From Neobacillus massiliamazoniensis (GTDB lineage: Bacteria > Bacillota > Bacilli > Bacillales > Cytobacillaceae): DNA of 64,000 nucleotides. Positions 1-7,983 of this stretch are shown here, in pieces. A program made the position numbers and the translations under genes. The notes under the pieces are model-generated. The model saw only the letters and a program-made list of their open reading frames with translations, was not told the origin of the DNA and searched no databases. Location: the NCBI RefSeq assembly GCF_001048695.1, contig NZ_CVRB01000006.1, positions 124,001 to 188,000 of the forward strand, in the 5' to 3' direction. Within the stretch, counting starts at the first letter, position 1, and the number at the start of each line of letters is the position of its first letter.

Positions 1-1
1 T

Positions 2-1120
2 CCCTTCTTGTTAGAAAATGCGAAAGAAAATGCCGAATTCATGCATGAAGATGATATAGAGGAAATTTTTGCAGGAAGCAATCAATATGAACTGAGAGAC
101 TTTTACTCAACATCTTTACAGGATGTAACGATTGCTGAAAAAATACAATTGATGAAAGATGTTGAACGGGAATTGCTTGCATTTGATCCGCGAATAACCG
201 CCGCAGATTATTGTATAATTCGAACAGAATCGATAACTAGAAATCTATTAAATAATAAAGGCTTATCGTTAAGTGATCAAATGAACCTATTGTCTGTCAT
301 TTTGGAAGTAATCGCGAAAGATGGGGATGAAATCAAAACTGGCTTTGAACTTATTACGACCAATGACTTCTATAGCCTAAATGCAAAGGAAATTGCCAAA
401 AAAGCAGCAGAGGAGGCACTCTCACAATTAGGAGCGAAAAATATCAAAAGCAAAGAGTATCAAGTTCTATTAAGAAATGATGCTGCCGCAAATCTATTAG
501 CCACATTTTCTTCTAATTTTTCTGCAGAAGATACACAAGCAGGGATTTCAGCATTAAAGGATAAGCTTGGAAAGCAAATTGCATGTCAAAAAATAAAGAT
601 TGTCGATGATCCCTTCCTTGAGAATGGGCTTGCAAGTCGAACATTTGATAGTGAAGGTGTGGCTTCTCAAAAATTAACATTGGTTGAATCGGGTGTTTTA
701 CAAACCTTCCTTCATAATCAAAAAACAGCGAAAAAAGATCAAACGGAAACAACAGGTCATGCACATAAAGAATCCTATAAAAGTGCTGTTAAAGTTGGCC
801 CATCCAATCTTTTTATTGAGCCTTCCACTATGGCATTTGAAGATTTGGTTTCTTCCATAGACGAAGGAGTGCTCATTACCAATTTGTCTGGTTTACATTC
901 TGGAGCGAATAAAGTTTCTGGTGATTTTTCACTTGCTGCCAATGGATTCTTTGTGAAAGACGGCAAAATACAATTTCCGGTAAACTTAATGACCATCGCG
1001 GGTAATTTTTATCAATTATTACTGAATATAGAGGAAATTGGCTCTGACTTAACTTTCCCGCTTTCCCCTTTTGGCTCCCCATCGATTTTGGTAAAATCAT
1101 TATCGGTTACGGTAGAGTAA
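2..1120 (+). CDS. pmbA: TldE/PmbA-family protein, C-terminal part (5' end outside window)
   Basis: The reading frame is open from the first bases of the window, so the N-terminus lies to the left. About 373 residues are present against roughly 440-450 for the family, so some 70 residues are missing. The C-terminal third carries the family signature SGANKVSGDFSLAANG, which matches the TldD/TldE barrel region. TldE is the non-metal-binding partner of the TldD metalloprotease; the pair trims peptides, such as microcin precursors, and degrades some small proteins in the cytoplasm. No HExxxH metal motif is present, which favours TldE over TldD. A tldD gene would be expected immediately upstream, outside the window. 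An intrinsic terminator follows the stop directly. Confidence 0.85.
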   Translation, partial: PFLLENAKENAEFMHEDDIEEIFAGSNQYELRDFYSTSLQDVTIAEKIQLMKDVERELLAFDPRITAADYCIIRTESITRNLLNNKGLSLSDQMNLLSVILEVIAKDGDEIKTGFELITTNDFYSLNAKEIAKKAAEEALSQLGAKNIKSKEYQVLLRNDAAANLLATFSSNFSAEDTQAGISALKDKLGKQIACQKIKIVDDPFLENGLASRTFDSEGVASQKLTLVESGVLQTFLHNQKTAKKDQTETTGHAHKESYKSAVKVGPSNLFIEPSTMAFEDLVSSIDEGVLITNLSGLHSGANKVSGDFSLAANGFFVKDGKIQFPVNLMTIAGNFYQLLLNIEEIGSDLTFPLSPFGSPSILVKSLSVTVE

Positions 1121-1123
1121 TTT

Positions 1124-1170
1124 GAAGTCAGTCCTTCACTGATTTTACACGGTGGAGGACTGACTTTTTT
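1124..1170 (+). terminator. Intrinsic terminator after tldE/pmbA
   Basis: The arms AAGTCAGTCCT and AGGACTGACTT flank a loop of about 20 nt and are followed by six T residues. The hairpin begins four bases after the stop codon. Confidence 0.85.
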
Positions 1171-1254
1171 CAAAAGTAGGTTTTATTCACTTTTCACTAT
1201 ACTTCCAACGCAGAAACTTAAATGGTCGATGGAACAAGTACTTACTCACTACTA

Positions 1255-2137
1255 TCAAGCCTGTAAGGTTAATGGATGTTTAAATTCACGAGGAAATTCA
1301 ATCTTTCCTTTTGTTCTAATAAAGAGTGTTTCACTACCCTTAAATGTCGTACTTTGACAATCAAAATTTTTATCATCTGGAGTAAAATAAAAATGGACAA
1401 CGCTAGTATCTTTGGTCGTGATCTTGTTTAAGATGTCTTCAATACAAAAATCTTTTTTACTCACAATATCAAAAATAGTAAGCTGTTTTCCTTCATTTTC
1501 GAAAATCACAATAACATCTTCTTGTTCTATGTAATAGATGTTTTCCCTAAATACATACAAACAATAGAACATAAACAGTTCCTGGGTATCTGCCGCTCAA
1601 AAGATCTGTGAGACTGGTATTCTTTTAGCTGTAAATTTATAAATGAAATCCAAATGATCTTTGTGGGTCCAATCAAGCTTATGAATACCAGTTGATTTAT
1701 TTTGATTACCAGTATAAGTCTTGGTAAAAAGAGATTCATCACTTTTTTTAAAACCAAACTTCGGATAAAATTCTAATACTGACTGAATAGACAAATAGGT
1801 ACATGATATCTACTTTTTCATCAAACTCTTCTATTACCTTGTTTATAAAGCTAGCAGATAATCCCTGATTTCGATAGTTTGGATGAGACATCACCGTGCC
1901 AATTTGGATCGCCTCTTTTGTCTCCCCTTTTATGATTAGTTTTATTTTACTAATCGATACATTTGCAACGATTTTACCCCTATCAATAAAGACATAAGGC
2001 ACATATTTGTCAGTCCAAAAGCCCTTCTGATACCAAACTTCAAAATCGATTCCGAATGTATCTGTAGCCAGATGATTGAAACTACTTCTTAAAACATCAT
2101 TCTTTTTGATATCGTTTGAAAAAATTAATTGACTCAT
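1255..2137 (-). pseudogene. GNAT-family N-acetyltransferase, decayed (frameshift plus nonsense codon)
   Basis: Three collinear pieces on the minus strand together make one acetyltransferase-like protein. Piece 1 (2137 to about 1800) has a GNAT core with the acetyl-CoA loop-like stretch HPNYRNQGLSASFINKVIEE. Piece 2 (about 1795-1600, SVLEFYPKFGFKKSDE) continues it in another frame. Piece 3 (1596-1255, AADTQELFMFYCLYVF...) is in the same frame as piece 2, separated from it by a single in-frame TGA at 1597-1599. The gene therefore carries one frameshift near 1795-1805 and one premature stop. Each piece reads well as protein, so the lesions are recent or are sequencing errors. The acetylated substrate cannot be predicted. 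Confidence 0.75.
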
Positions 2138-2302
2138 TTATACTGCTCCCTTTAAGCAATTCACATTCTTTTAATCGCCGATTCAATAAAAATAACACCA
2201 TATCCCTACCTCAATTGGTCAAAAATGTAAGCACCAATATTCTGAAGTTGATATATTTTCAACGCAAATATACTATTAAGAAAAAGACAAGGAGCATAAG
2301 GC

Positions 2303-2980
2303 ATGAATTCACCAAAAAGTGTTGTTGAAAAACTTAATATTACAAAGTACGCCAGAAAGTTGATTCTCCAAAAGCCTGAGGAAATGGATGACTTTCAAGA
2401 AATAGAATTCGATTCTTCCATTAAAAATGATAAATATGACCTAATCTTTATCTTTATTTTTAATTTAGAAGAATTTTCAAAGCAGCTTCAGACGGTGATT
2501 GAAAAACAATTACTCGAGGATAATGGATATTTATATTTTGCTTATCCGAAAAAAAATAATAAGCTGTATAAAGAATACATAGACCGTGACAGCTTTATAG
2601 AGGCAATACCGGTCAATGATGAGGGCTATGTTCTTGAGAGTAATATAAAATTTTCAAGAATGGTCAGCCTAAATGATGTTTTTACGGTTGTTGGTTTGAA
2701 AGCAACACCAAAGAAGAAAAAAGCCACATCGAGCAGCAAGAGTAGTCAATGTGTCGTTGACTATATTGAAAACGTAGAGGATATAAAGAACTATTTAAAC
2801 AAAAATGAAGCTTTATTATCCGCTTATAACCAATTGACTTTTGGATACCAAAAGGATTGGGCACGCTATGTCTACAGTGCAAAAAGAAAAGAAACCCAAG
2901 AAAAACGACTCCTGGAAATGGAAACCATCTTAGGTGAAGGCTACAAATCAATAGAATTATATCGAAGAAAAAACAGATAG
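2303..2980 (+). CDS. YdeI/OmpD-associated-type protein
   Basis: This 225-residue soluble protein is preceded by AAGGAGCATAAGGC. Residues about 1-125 form an alpha/beta domain of unknown role (YDLIFIFIFNLEEF...NGYLYFAYPKK). A Lys/Ser-rich linker (KKKKATSSSKSS) leads to a C-terminal helical segment LSAYNQLTFGYQKDWARYVYSAKRKETQEKR, which matches the YdeI/OmpD-associated (bacteriocin-protection) family. That segment typically ends in a helix rich in Lys and Arg, as seen here. The biochemical function of the family is not settled. It stands alone and is followed by a hairpin built from the dispersed GGTGCCTGACACC repeat. Confidence 0.6.
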   Translation: MNSPKSVVEKLNITKYARKLILQKPEEMDDFQEIEFDSSIKNDKYDLIFIFIFNLEEFSKQLQTVIEKQLLEDNGYLYFAYPKKNNKLYKEYIDRDSFIEAIPVNDEGYVLESNIKFSRMVSLNDVFTVVGLKATPKKKKATSSSKSSQCVVDYIENVEDIKNYLNKNEALLSAYNQLTFGYQKDWARYVYSAKRKETQEKRLLEMETILGEGYKSIELYRRKNR

Positions 2981-2993
2981 GAGAAACATTCTT

Positions 2994-3033
2994 TGGTGCC
3001 TGACACCACCACAGTTTTGGGTGTCAGGCACCA
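2994..3033. repeat. Dispersed palindromic repeat, inverted pair
   Basis: TGGTGCCTGACACC and its exact reverse complement flank a 12-nt loop, giving a strong hairpin between two convergent genes. Single copies of the same unit recur at 15934, 16544, 23077, 29612 and 47564. Only a few A/T bases follow, so it may also end transcription. Confidence 0.8.
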
Positions 3034-3036
3034 AAT

Positions 3037-3666
3037 TTATTGTACCCTTTTTTCTAAATCCTTTGCTGTTGAACTAGTTTCCACAGTTTTTTCGTCCTTT
3101 AAAGTTCCAAATATAATATCAAAAAATGGATTTGAAACACCAAACCAATAGTTTTCATTTTTATAATGATGAAGAATGTGAGTTTTCTTCAACCACACTC
3201 CAAATTTGGTTTTTGGCTTAATTGGCTGATGGGCAATGTAATGCTTCCATTCATATACAAGCAGCATGAAGACTAGCCCCATCCCAAAAGCTAATGTGCA
3301 ATCTATTTTTTTCACGATCAAATAAAACAGAGTTAACAGTATTAAAAAATTCGGAATGCTGTACCAAAGTGGGAGAAACAGCAATTTTAAATTATTTGGG
3401 TATTTATGATGGTCATAATGTAAGCGCTTTAATAAATTTAAGAAAAATTCATTTTTAGGTGCCTTTAAGTGGAACAAAAAACGATGTGTTACGTATTCAC
3501 CAAACATATAGGTAAATAATCCGATTGCAAAGAAAATAAACACCACAAACGATTGCACCTTTAGAACTAAGAGACCTGTCATTACGAGGAATAGAATAAT
3601 CATAAATAAAATATCAAAATGAAAAAAGTAATTTCGATACAACCCATTATCCTTCATTTGGTTCAC
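3037..3666 (-). CDS. Fatty acid hydroxylase / sterol desaturase family membrane protein
   Basis: The 209-residue protein has about four to five membrane segments and the histidine clusters of the di-iron membrane hydroxylase superfamily: HRFLFH (HX4H), HYDHH (HX2HH), a central KHYIAH and HILHH near the C-terminus. Family members hydroxylate or desaturate long-chain lipids using O2. The GTG at 3664-3666 (MNQMKDNG) overlaps the end of the upstream fadR-like gene; an ATG three codons later is an alternative start. The overlap suggests translational coupling. Its pairing with a FadR-type acyl-CoA-responsive regulator fits a role in membrane or storage lipid modification. The substrate is unknown. 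Confidence 0.75.
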   Translation of the reverse strand: MNQMKDNGLYRNYFFHFDILFMIILFLVMTGLLVLKVQSFVVFIFFAIGLFTYMFGEYVTHRFLFHLKAPKNEFFLNLLKRLHYDHHKYPNNLKLLFLPLWYSIPNFLILLTLFYLIVKKIDCTLAFGMGLVFMLLVYEWKHYIAHQPIKPKTKFGVWLKKTHILHHYKNENYWFGVSNPFFDIIFGTLKDEKTVETSSTAKDLEKRVQ

Positions 3667-4345
3667 TCGCTTTCGTTCTTATGCGCCATATCTCAAGGCT
3701 TTTTTTCATCATATCTTTTATGGTTATCTCCGTTTTCTCGATCTCTTTTTGGAAAAGTGTTTTCAACAAATCCTCGTAGTAGTCCCTCGCCAGCTGCCGA
3801 TGTTTTGGTTCGCTGAAATACTTTTCTGCCATCCTCAAAAACACTTCTTTAAAACTATTTAATATGAGCAGATAGATTGGATTAGATGCCAATCCTGCAA
3901 GATTTTGTTGTAACTCCCAATCAAAATTAGCGTAGGCTGTCGCATCATCCTTCAAATCTTCTAAACTTGCAAATAAAGAAATCACTTTAAGTGGATGATG
4001 GTGCACAGCGTCTATTACATAAGCGGGCGTCAATGCGATCCGCAATTCCAGCACATAATGGATAAACTCGTCTGGAATTTCTTCATAGGAATTAAGTATA
4101 TTGACAATTGTCATTAAATTTCCATGCTTCCAATAATCATTTACTATTGCAGGCAATCCATTACGAATAGTCACCCACCCATCTCTTTCTAGTCGCTGGA
4201 GTACCTCACGAATTGTCGGTCTTCCTACATTGAAATGCACGGCTAGCTCTCTTTCTGGAAGCAATGGTTCATTTGCTTTATATTCCCCTTTTAAAATCAG
4301 CTGAATCATTTTTTTCTCAATTAAATCGGAAGAGCGTTCTTTCAA
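3647..4345 (-). CDS. fadR: FadR-type GntR-family transcriptional regulator
   Basis: The winged-helix domain (residues about 20-75; PERELAVHFNVGRPTIREVLQRLERDGWVTI) and the C-terminal acyl-CoA-binding helical domain (NPIYLLILNSFKEVFLRMAEKYF) align closely with E. coli FadR, including the NPIY..ILN and HYF-like motifs. E. coli FadR binds long-chain acyl-CoA and then leaves DNA, controlling fatty-acid degradation and synthesis. I place the start at the TTG at 4343-4345 because AAAGGAGG ends seven bases before it; a GTG six codons upstream would lie inside that ribosome site. The product is 232 residues. Two TTGGTAnTACCA operators lie immediately upstream. It overlaps the hydroxylase-family gene downstream. 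Confidence 0.85.
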   Translation of the reverse strand: MKERSSDLIEKKMIQLILKGEYKANEPLLPERELAVHFNVGRPTIREVLQRLERDGWVTIRNGLPAIVNDYWKHGNLMTIVNILNSYEEIPDEFIHYVLELRIALTPAYVIDAVHHHPLKVISLFASLEDLKDDATAYANFDWELQQNLAGLASNPIYLLILNSFKEVFLRMAEKYFSEPKHRQLARDYYEDLLKTLFQKEIEKTEITIKDMMKKSLEIWRIRTKASEPNEG

Positions 4346-4363
4346 AAATATTCCTCCTTTCAC

Positions 4364-4396
4364 TTGGTAATACCAAAATCATTATTGGTATTACCA
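4364..4396 (-). promoter_or_regulatory. Paired GntR/FadR-type operators upstream of fadR
   Basis: TTGGTAATACCAA at 4364-4376 and TTGGTATTACCA at 4385-4396 are each near-perfect palindromes and are also inverted copies of each other, spaced 21 bp centre to centre (two helical turns). TGGT-N3-ACCA matches the general recognition pattern of the FadR subfamily of GntR proteins. They lie just upstream of the fadR ribosome site, which points to autoregulation. Confidence 0.7.
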
Positions 4397-4510
4397 TGAT
4401 ATGCGAACCCTCACAGAATAGTCAAACTATTTCAAAAACTTATTGGCGTTTTTTGCGAAAAAACCACCTGTTTACCTAGCTTAGGTTGTTTAAATAGAGG
4501 ATAGAGTGGG

Positions 4511-4640
4511 CTTTACTGGCGAATAACACCTTTTTTCTGTCGGATAGGATAAGTTTACTGTCGGATAACCTCACTTTACTGTCGCATTGAGTGACTTTAC
4601 TGGCGGATAGTCTTTTAATTGTCGGATGGGATGTCGGATG
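4511..4640 (+). repeat. Word-repeat array A (ACTGTCGGATA, period about 20-23 bp)
   Basis: Five to six degenerate copies of TTTACTG(T/G)CGGATA, each followed by 6-9 variable bases, fill the gap between fadR and the SDR gene. The last units read TTAATTGTCGGATG and ATGTCGGATG. The same word family on the opposite strand makes up array B at 24180-24305. No convincing coding potential is visible. Confidence 0.75.
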
Positions 4641-4768
4641 ATCCAAGCGGAGTGCAACAATTTTCTCAAATATTTAGTTTGCTCTTATTGACACTCATCA
4701 ATTTTTCTATACAATCTTTCCCCTTTTACGTTTTAATAAAAGAAAAGGAATTTTTAAAGGAGAAAGAT

Positions 4769-5605
4769 ATGAGCAATAAAATTGCAATCGTTACTGGGTC
4801 CTCAAGTGGCTTCGGTTTATTGGCGGTCATTGAACTTGCATTAAAGGGCTTTACAGTGATGGCAACCATGAGAGATACAAACAAAGCAAAGCGGCTATTA
4901 GAGCTTGCAACAGAGAAAGGTGTTATAGAATCCATACAGATTCATCAGCTCGACGTTACTTCAACTGAATCGATTAATGAATTAAGAAAAAAATTAAATG
5001 ATGAACCGTCTGTGGATGTGTTAGTGAATAATGCGGGTGTCGCAGTCGGAGGATTTAGCGAAGAGCTTTCATTAGAGGAATATCGGCGACAATTTGATAC
5101 CAACTTTTTCGGAGTGATAGCTGTGACCAATACAGTCCTTCCATTTATGAGGGCTAAGGGTCAAGGCAGGATTATCAATATAAGCAGCATTAGTGGCAGA
5201 ATAGGATTTCCAGGATTATCTGCTTATACCGCATCCAAGCATGCTCTTGAAGGGTACAGCGAAAGTTTGCGGCTTGAATTAAAACCTTTTAGGATTGATG
5301 TATCCTTAATCGAGCCCGGATCTTATCAAACGAATATTTGGTCGAGTGTCGATCCGATGATGAAAAATGCCGATTCACCTTACCACTCTTATATGGAAAG
5401 TATTCTAAAAGAAATTGATAATGGAAAAGCAGAGCATGGAAATCCAAAAGAGGTTGCTAAACTCGTAGCAAAATTGGCTACTCAATCGAAAACGCCAAAC
5501 CTAAGATATCCGATTGGAAAAGGCACAAAGTTGAATACCCTTCTAAAAAATATCTTGCCATGGCGCTTACTTGAAGACATTATGATTAAAAAATTAAAAC
5601 CTTAA
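4769..5605 (+). CDS. Short-chain dehydrogenase/reductase (SDR)
   Basis: This is a classical SDR of 278 residues. It has the NAD(P)-binding TGSSSGFG at residues 9-16, NNAG at 87-90, the structural Asn112, and the catalytic Ser140, Tyr153 and Lys157 (SAYTASKHALEGYSESLRLEL). The basic residue after the second strand (TMRD) suggests NADP(H), but this is only an inference. The start is the ATG at 4769, placed by AAAGGAG eight bases upstream; the frame stays open further 5' but that part runs through the array A repeats. The C-terminal extension LNTLLKNILPWRLLEDIMIKKL resembles SDRs acting on lipid-like or retinol-like substrates. The substrate is unknown. A strong terminator follows. Confidence 0.85.
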   Translation: MSNKIAIVTGSSSGFGLLAVIELALKGFTVMATMRDTNKAKRLLELATEKGVIESIQIHQLDVTSTESINELRKKLNDEPSVDVLVNNAGVAVGGFSEELSLEEYRRQFDTNFFGVIAVTNTVLPFMRAKGQGRIINISSISGRIGFPGLSAYTASKHALEGYSESLRLELKPFRIDVSLIEPGSYQTNIWSSVDPMMKNADSPYHSYMESILKEIDNGKAEHGNPKEVAKLVAKLATQSKTPNLRYPIGKGTKLNTLLKNILPWRLLEDIMIKKLKP

Positions 5606-5627
5606 AGTGAATCCCGATCTGAAAAGT

Positions 5628-5669
5628 TGTCCCCCACTGCTTTTATGCAGTGAGGGACAAAATTTTTTT
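5628..5669 (+). terminator. Intrinsic terminator after the SDR gene
   Basis: TGTCCCCCACTGC and GCAGTGAGGGACA pair with one mismatch around a six-base loop, followed by a T run. Confidence 0.85.
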
Positions 5670-5693
5670 CTATTATGATAACAAATTAGCACT

Positions 5694-6512
5694 CTACCTA
5701 CTTCCACGCTTAACCATAGGTTGAACAACTTCTTTTAAATGTGAATCCTTTTTCTTGTAAGCGTGAAAATAGGCCATTGCGATGAACACTACACCACCTA
5801 CGGCATTTCCTAAAAAAACAGGGACGAAATTATGAAGGTATTCCATCCACGTAAAATGGCCAGCAAAAATAGCCGCCGGAATGACAAACATGTTGGCCAC
5901 CACGTGTTGAAATCCAATGGCGACAAACGCCATAGTTGGAAACCAAATACCGAGAATTTTACCCGCCATATCCTCTGCTCCATATGAAAGCCATACCGCT
6001 GATGCCACTAGCCAATTACAGCCTATGCCTGAAATAAATGCTTGCAGAAAATTGGCTTCCAATTTATGTTGTGCGATACTTACCGTTTTGTCTAGGAAAG
6101 GTGCTGTTTCCGTCAAACCGATTAGATGACCGAAAAAGTAAGCAACAAAAATAGCGCCAATAAAATTACTTACTGTTACTAGGAACCAATTTATCATCAC
6201 TTGTTTAGTACTTACTTTTTTAGCCAAACTCGCAATTGGCACGGCCATCATATTCCCTGTTAACAGCTCCCCTCCTGCCAATAAGGTAAGAATAAGACCG
6301 ATTGGAAAGACTGAAGCTCCGATTAAACTGCTCAGTCCTTGTAGGTTAGCTGGTAGAGGAGCCGTCACACGGATGAAAAGCAAATATCCTAAAGCGATAA
6401 ATGCACCTGCCTCAAATCCTAGTATCATCGTTTGCATAGGCGTATATTTTGTTTTCTTGGTGCCATTCTCAACCGTGATTTCCATGATTTTATCTGGTTT
6501 GCTGTACGCCAT
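5694..6512 (-). CDS. Formate/nitrite transporter (FNT) family channel
   Basis: About 272 residues with six predicted membrane segments. Family hallmarks include GGELLTGNMMAVPIA (FNT signature 1) and the later GFQHVVANMFVIPAAIF region, which resembles the central histidine-containing loop (GFxHxxANM) of FocA/NirC. These pentameric channels pass formate, nitrite, hydrosulfide or lactate. I take the ATG at 6512, preceded by AAGGGAG; a GTG 15 codons upstream lies within a palindromic TGTGA-N6-TCACA box, which argues against that longer start. The gene is monocistronic. Which anion is carried cannot be decided from sequence alone. Confidence 0.85.
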   Translation of the reverse strand: MAYSKPDKIMEITVENGTKKTKYTPMQTMILGFEAGAFIALGYLLFIRVTAPLPANLQGLSSLIGASVFPIGLILTLLAGGELLTGNMMAVPIASLAKKVSTKQVMINWFLVTVSNFIGAIFVAYFFGHLIGLTETAPFLDKTVSIAQHKLEANFLQAFISGIGCNWLVASAVWLSYGAEDMAGKILGIWFPTMAFVAIGFQHVVANMFVIPAAIFAGHFTWMEYLHNFVPVFLGNAVGGVVFIAMAYFHAYKKKDSHLKEVVQPMVKRGSR

Positions 6513-6542
6513 AAAATTTGTACTCCCTTGGTTTATAATGTA

Positions 6543-6558
6543 TGTGAATAATTTCACA
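6543..6558 (-). promoter_or_regulatory. Fnr/CRP-type box upstream of the FNT channel
   Basis: TGTGAATAATTTCACA fits TGTGA-N6-TCACA exactly, the site recognised by Bacillus Fnr and other Crp-family regulators. It is centred about 38 bp upstream of the ATG, probably overlapping the core promoter, so activation and repression are both possible. Confidence 0.6.
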
Positions 6559-6572
6559 TGAAATATTGTACC

Positions 6573-6800
6573 TTATTTCTCCTCCAATAGCTGTGAACGT
6601 TTTTTTAAATATTGCCGTATCATATTCACGTTTAAGAACCACAAATCACCTATTGTTTCATCGCCTATTCGAAACACGATTCCATCAAGGACTATTTCTT
6701 CTTTTTTTATAGTTGGTTCAACTAAAGAATAAGCTACAAAACTTCTATAAAGTGTATAATGCCACAGGTCTCTAAACCTAACGGAATTTAAAGCCCTATT
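6573..6800 (-). other. Possible small ORF or gene remnant of unknown identity
   Basis: Between the FNT gene and the hydrolase terminator there is an open minus-strand frame whose last ~60 residues look protein-like (EEIVLDGIVFRIGDETIGDLWFLNVNMIRQYLKK). The frame runs backwards into the 3' end of the hydrolase gene without an obvious start or ribosome site. It may be the C-terminal stub of a lost gene. I do not recognise the family. Confidence 0.25.
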
Positions 6801-6804
6801 GCGC

Positions 6805-6838
6805 AAAAAAAAAAACGCTAAGCATGAACGTTTTTTCT
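6805..6838 (-). terminator. Weak intrinsic terminator after the hydrolase
   Basis: On the minus strand AAAAAACG and CGTTTTTT flank a loop of about 11 nt and merge with a run of T residues. Confidence 0.4.
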
Positions 6839-6858
6839 TTAGATTAGGGTTGAAATCC

Positions 6859-7710
6859 CTACTTTCCATCATTGATCCATTCGACCAATTTTCTATCAAA
6901 AGTATGAGGCTCTTCAAACATAGGATTATGCCCACTATGCTCAAAAATTACTTTCTTCACGTTCTCATACTTGTTATCAATCAAATCCCACAGTGAAACT
7001 GGTGCGACCAAATAATCATATCTCCCTAAACCAATAAATACTGGTTTATTAAAACTAGATAACGATTCTATCAAATTAAGTTTTCCAAATGCGTCTCCCC
7101 ATAGATGATCAATAATTGTCATATTCGTATATACCCCATCCCACATGTATGCAGCATCATAGGAAAAATCGTAAAAACTATGGGCTCCCATACGAATACA
7201 CATGTGAACAAATCGTCTTGCAGGATCTTTCTTGGTATCATTTTCCAATAAAGCAATTTCTTTTTCAAAATGACTCTTTCTCTCTGAACCTGCAGTCTCA
7301 TTAAAAAATGAAAAACTTTGCCGCTGTCTTTCTTCGTTATTTGTAGGTGCTGAATTTAATAAAACAACTTTCCGAACATGTCGAGGATATCTTCTAGCAT
7401 ATTCCAAAGCCATAAAGGCGTGTCCTGAATGACCCAATATGATAAAATTTTCAAGATTAAGAGTTTGTCTTGCTGTTTCTATGTCATCCAATACTTTATC
7501 CAAAGTATAGTCTTCTGGTTCTAAAGCACGAGTCGGCTTTACAAATCCTCTATGATCCAAGAAAATGAACTGAAACTTCTCATAAAGATTTTCCGAGAAC
7601 AAGCGAGGATAATAGACGCTGCTGCCTACCACCAATATTGGCTTCCCCTGCCCTTTTATACAGTATTTCAACTCAAAGCCATCACTAATTATAGATTGAT
7701 TTTTGTTCAT
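6859..7710 (-). CDS. Alpha/beta-fold hydrolase
   Basis: 283 residues with a canonical alpha/beta hydrolase layout: an HRG-type oxyanion loop (FIFLDHRGF), the nucleophile elbow GHSGH (Ser95), an acid in GRYDYLV and the catalytic histidine in EHSGHNPMFEEP. The sequence around the elbow and the FEEP-H motif resemble proline iminopeptidase-like members, but no substrate can be assigned. The ATG at 7710 has AGAGGAC upstream; the frame is open for 43 further codons but without a better ribosome site. It is probably monocistronic. Confidence 0.8.
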   Translation of the reverse strand: MNKNQSIISDGFELKYCIKGQGKPILVVGSSVYYPRLFSENLYEKFQFIFLDHRGFVKPTRALEPEDYTLDKVLDDIETARQTLNLENFIILGHSGHAFMALEYARRYPRHVRKVVLLNSAPTNNEERQRQSFSFFNETAGSERKSHFEKEIALLENDTKKDPARRFVHMCIRMGAHSFYDFSYDAAYMWDGVYTNMTIIDHLWGDAFGKLNLIESLSSFNKPVFIGLGRYDYLVAPVSLWDLIDNKYENVKKVIFEHSGHNPMFEEPHTFDRKLVEWINDGK

Positions 7711-7983
7711 TTTAATAGTCCTCTTTTCTTTTTTATTAAGAAGAGCTATTGAAAAAATGGGGCTCTTCCTTAAATCACTCCCTTTCCTTTTTCTAATTCC
7801 CATGTATTCTCCATTGAACGCCCTAACACGTTGACTCACCTCTATCAGTTCTTTTTGTAATATCTTTTTAAGGAAACTTTAACATATTTACTTTCAAATA
7901 TCCTGGTTGCTGAACAAAATCCTTCATTAACGTTCTCCCCCAATAAAACTTTAATACACCATTCAATTAACATGTAAAAAATA

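Noticed and set aside
2116..2328. A 70-codon plus-strand frame between the GNAT remnant and the YdeI-like gene
   Set aside because: No ribosome site, low-complexity basic sequence, and it overlaps both neighbours.
4511..4640. CRISPR array
   Set aside because: The repeated words are short and degenerate, the gaps between them are only 6-9 bp, and no cas genes are present in the window.
4619..4768. N-terminal extension of the SDR
   Set aside because: The extension translates repeat array A and lacks a ribosome site; the ATG at 4769 has AAAGGAG and begins the Rossmann strand correctly.
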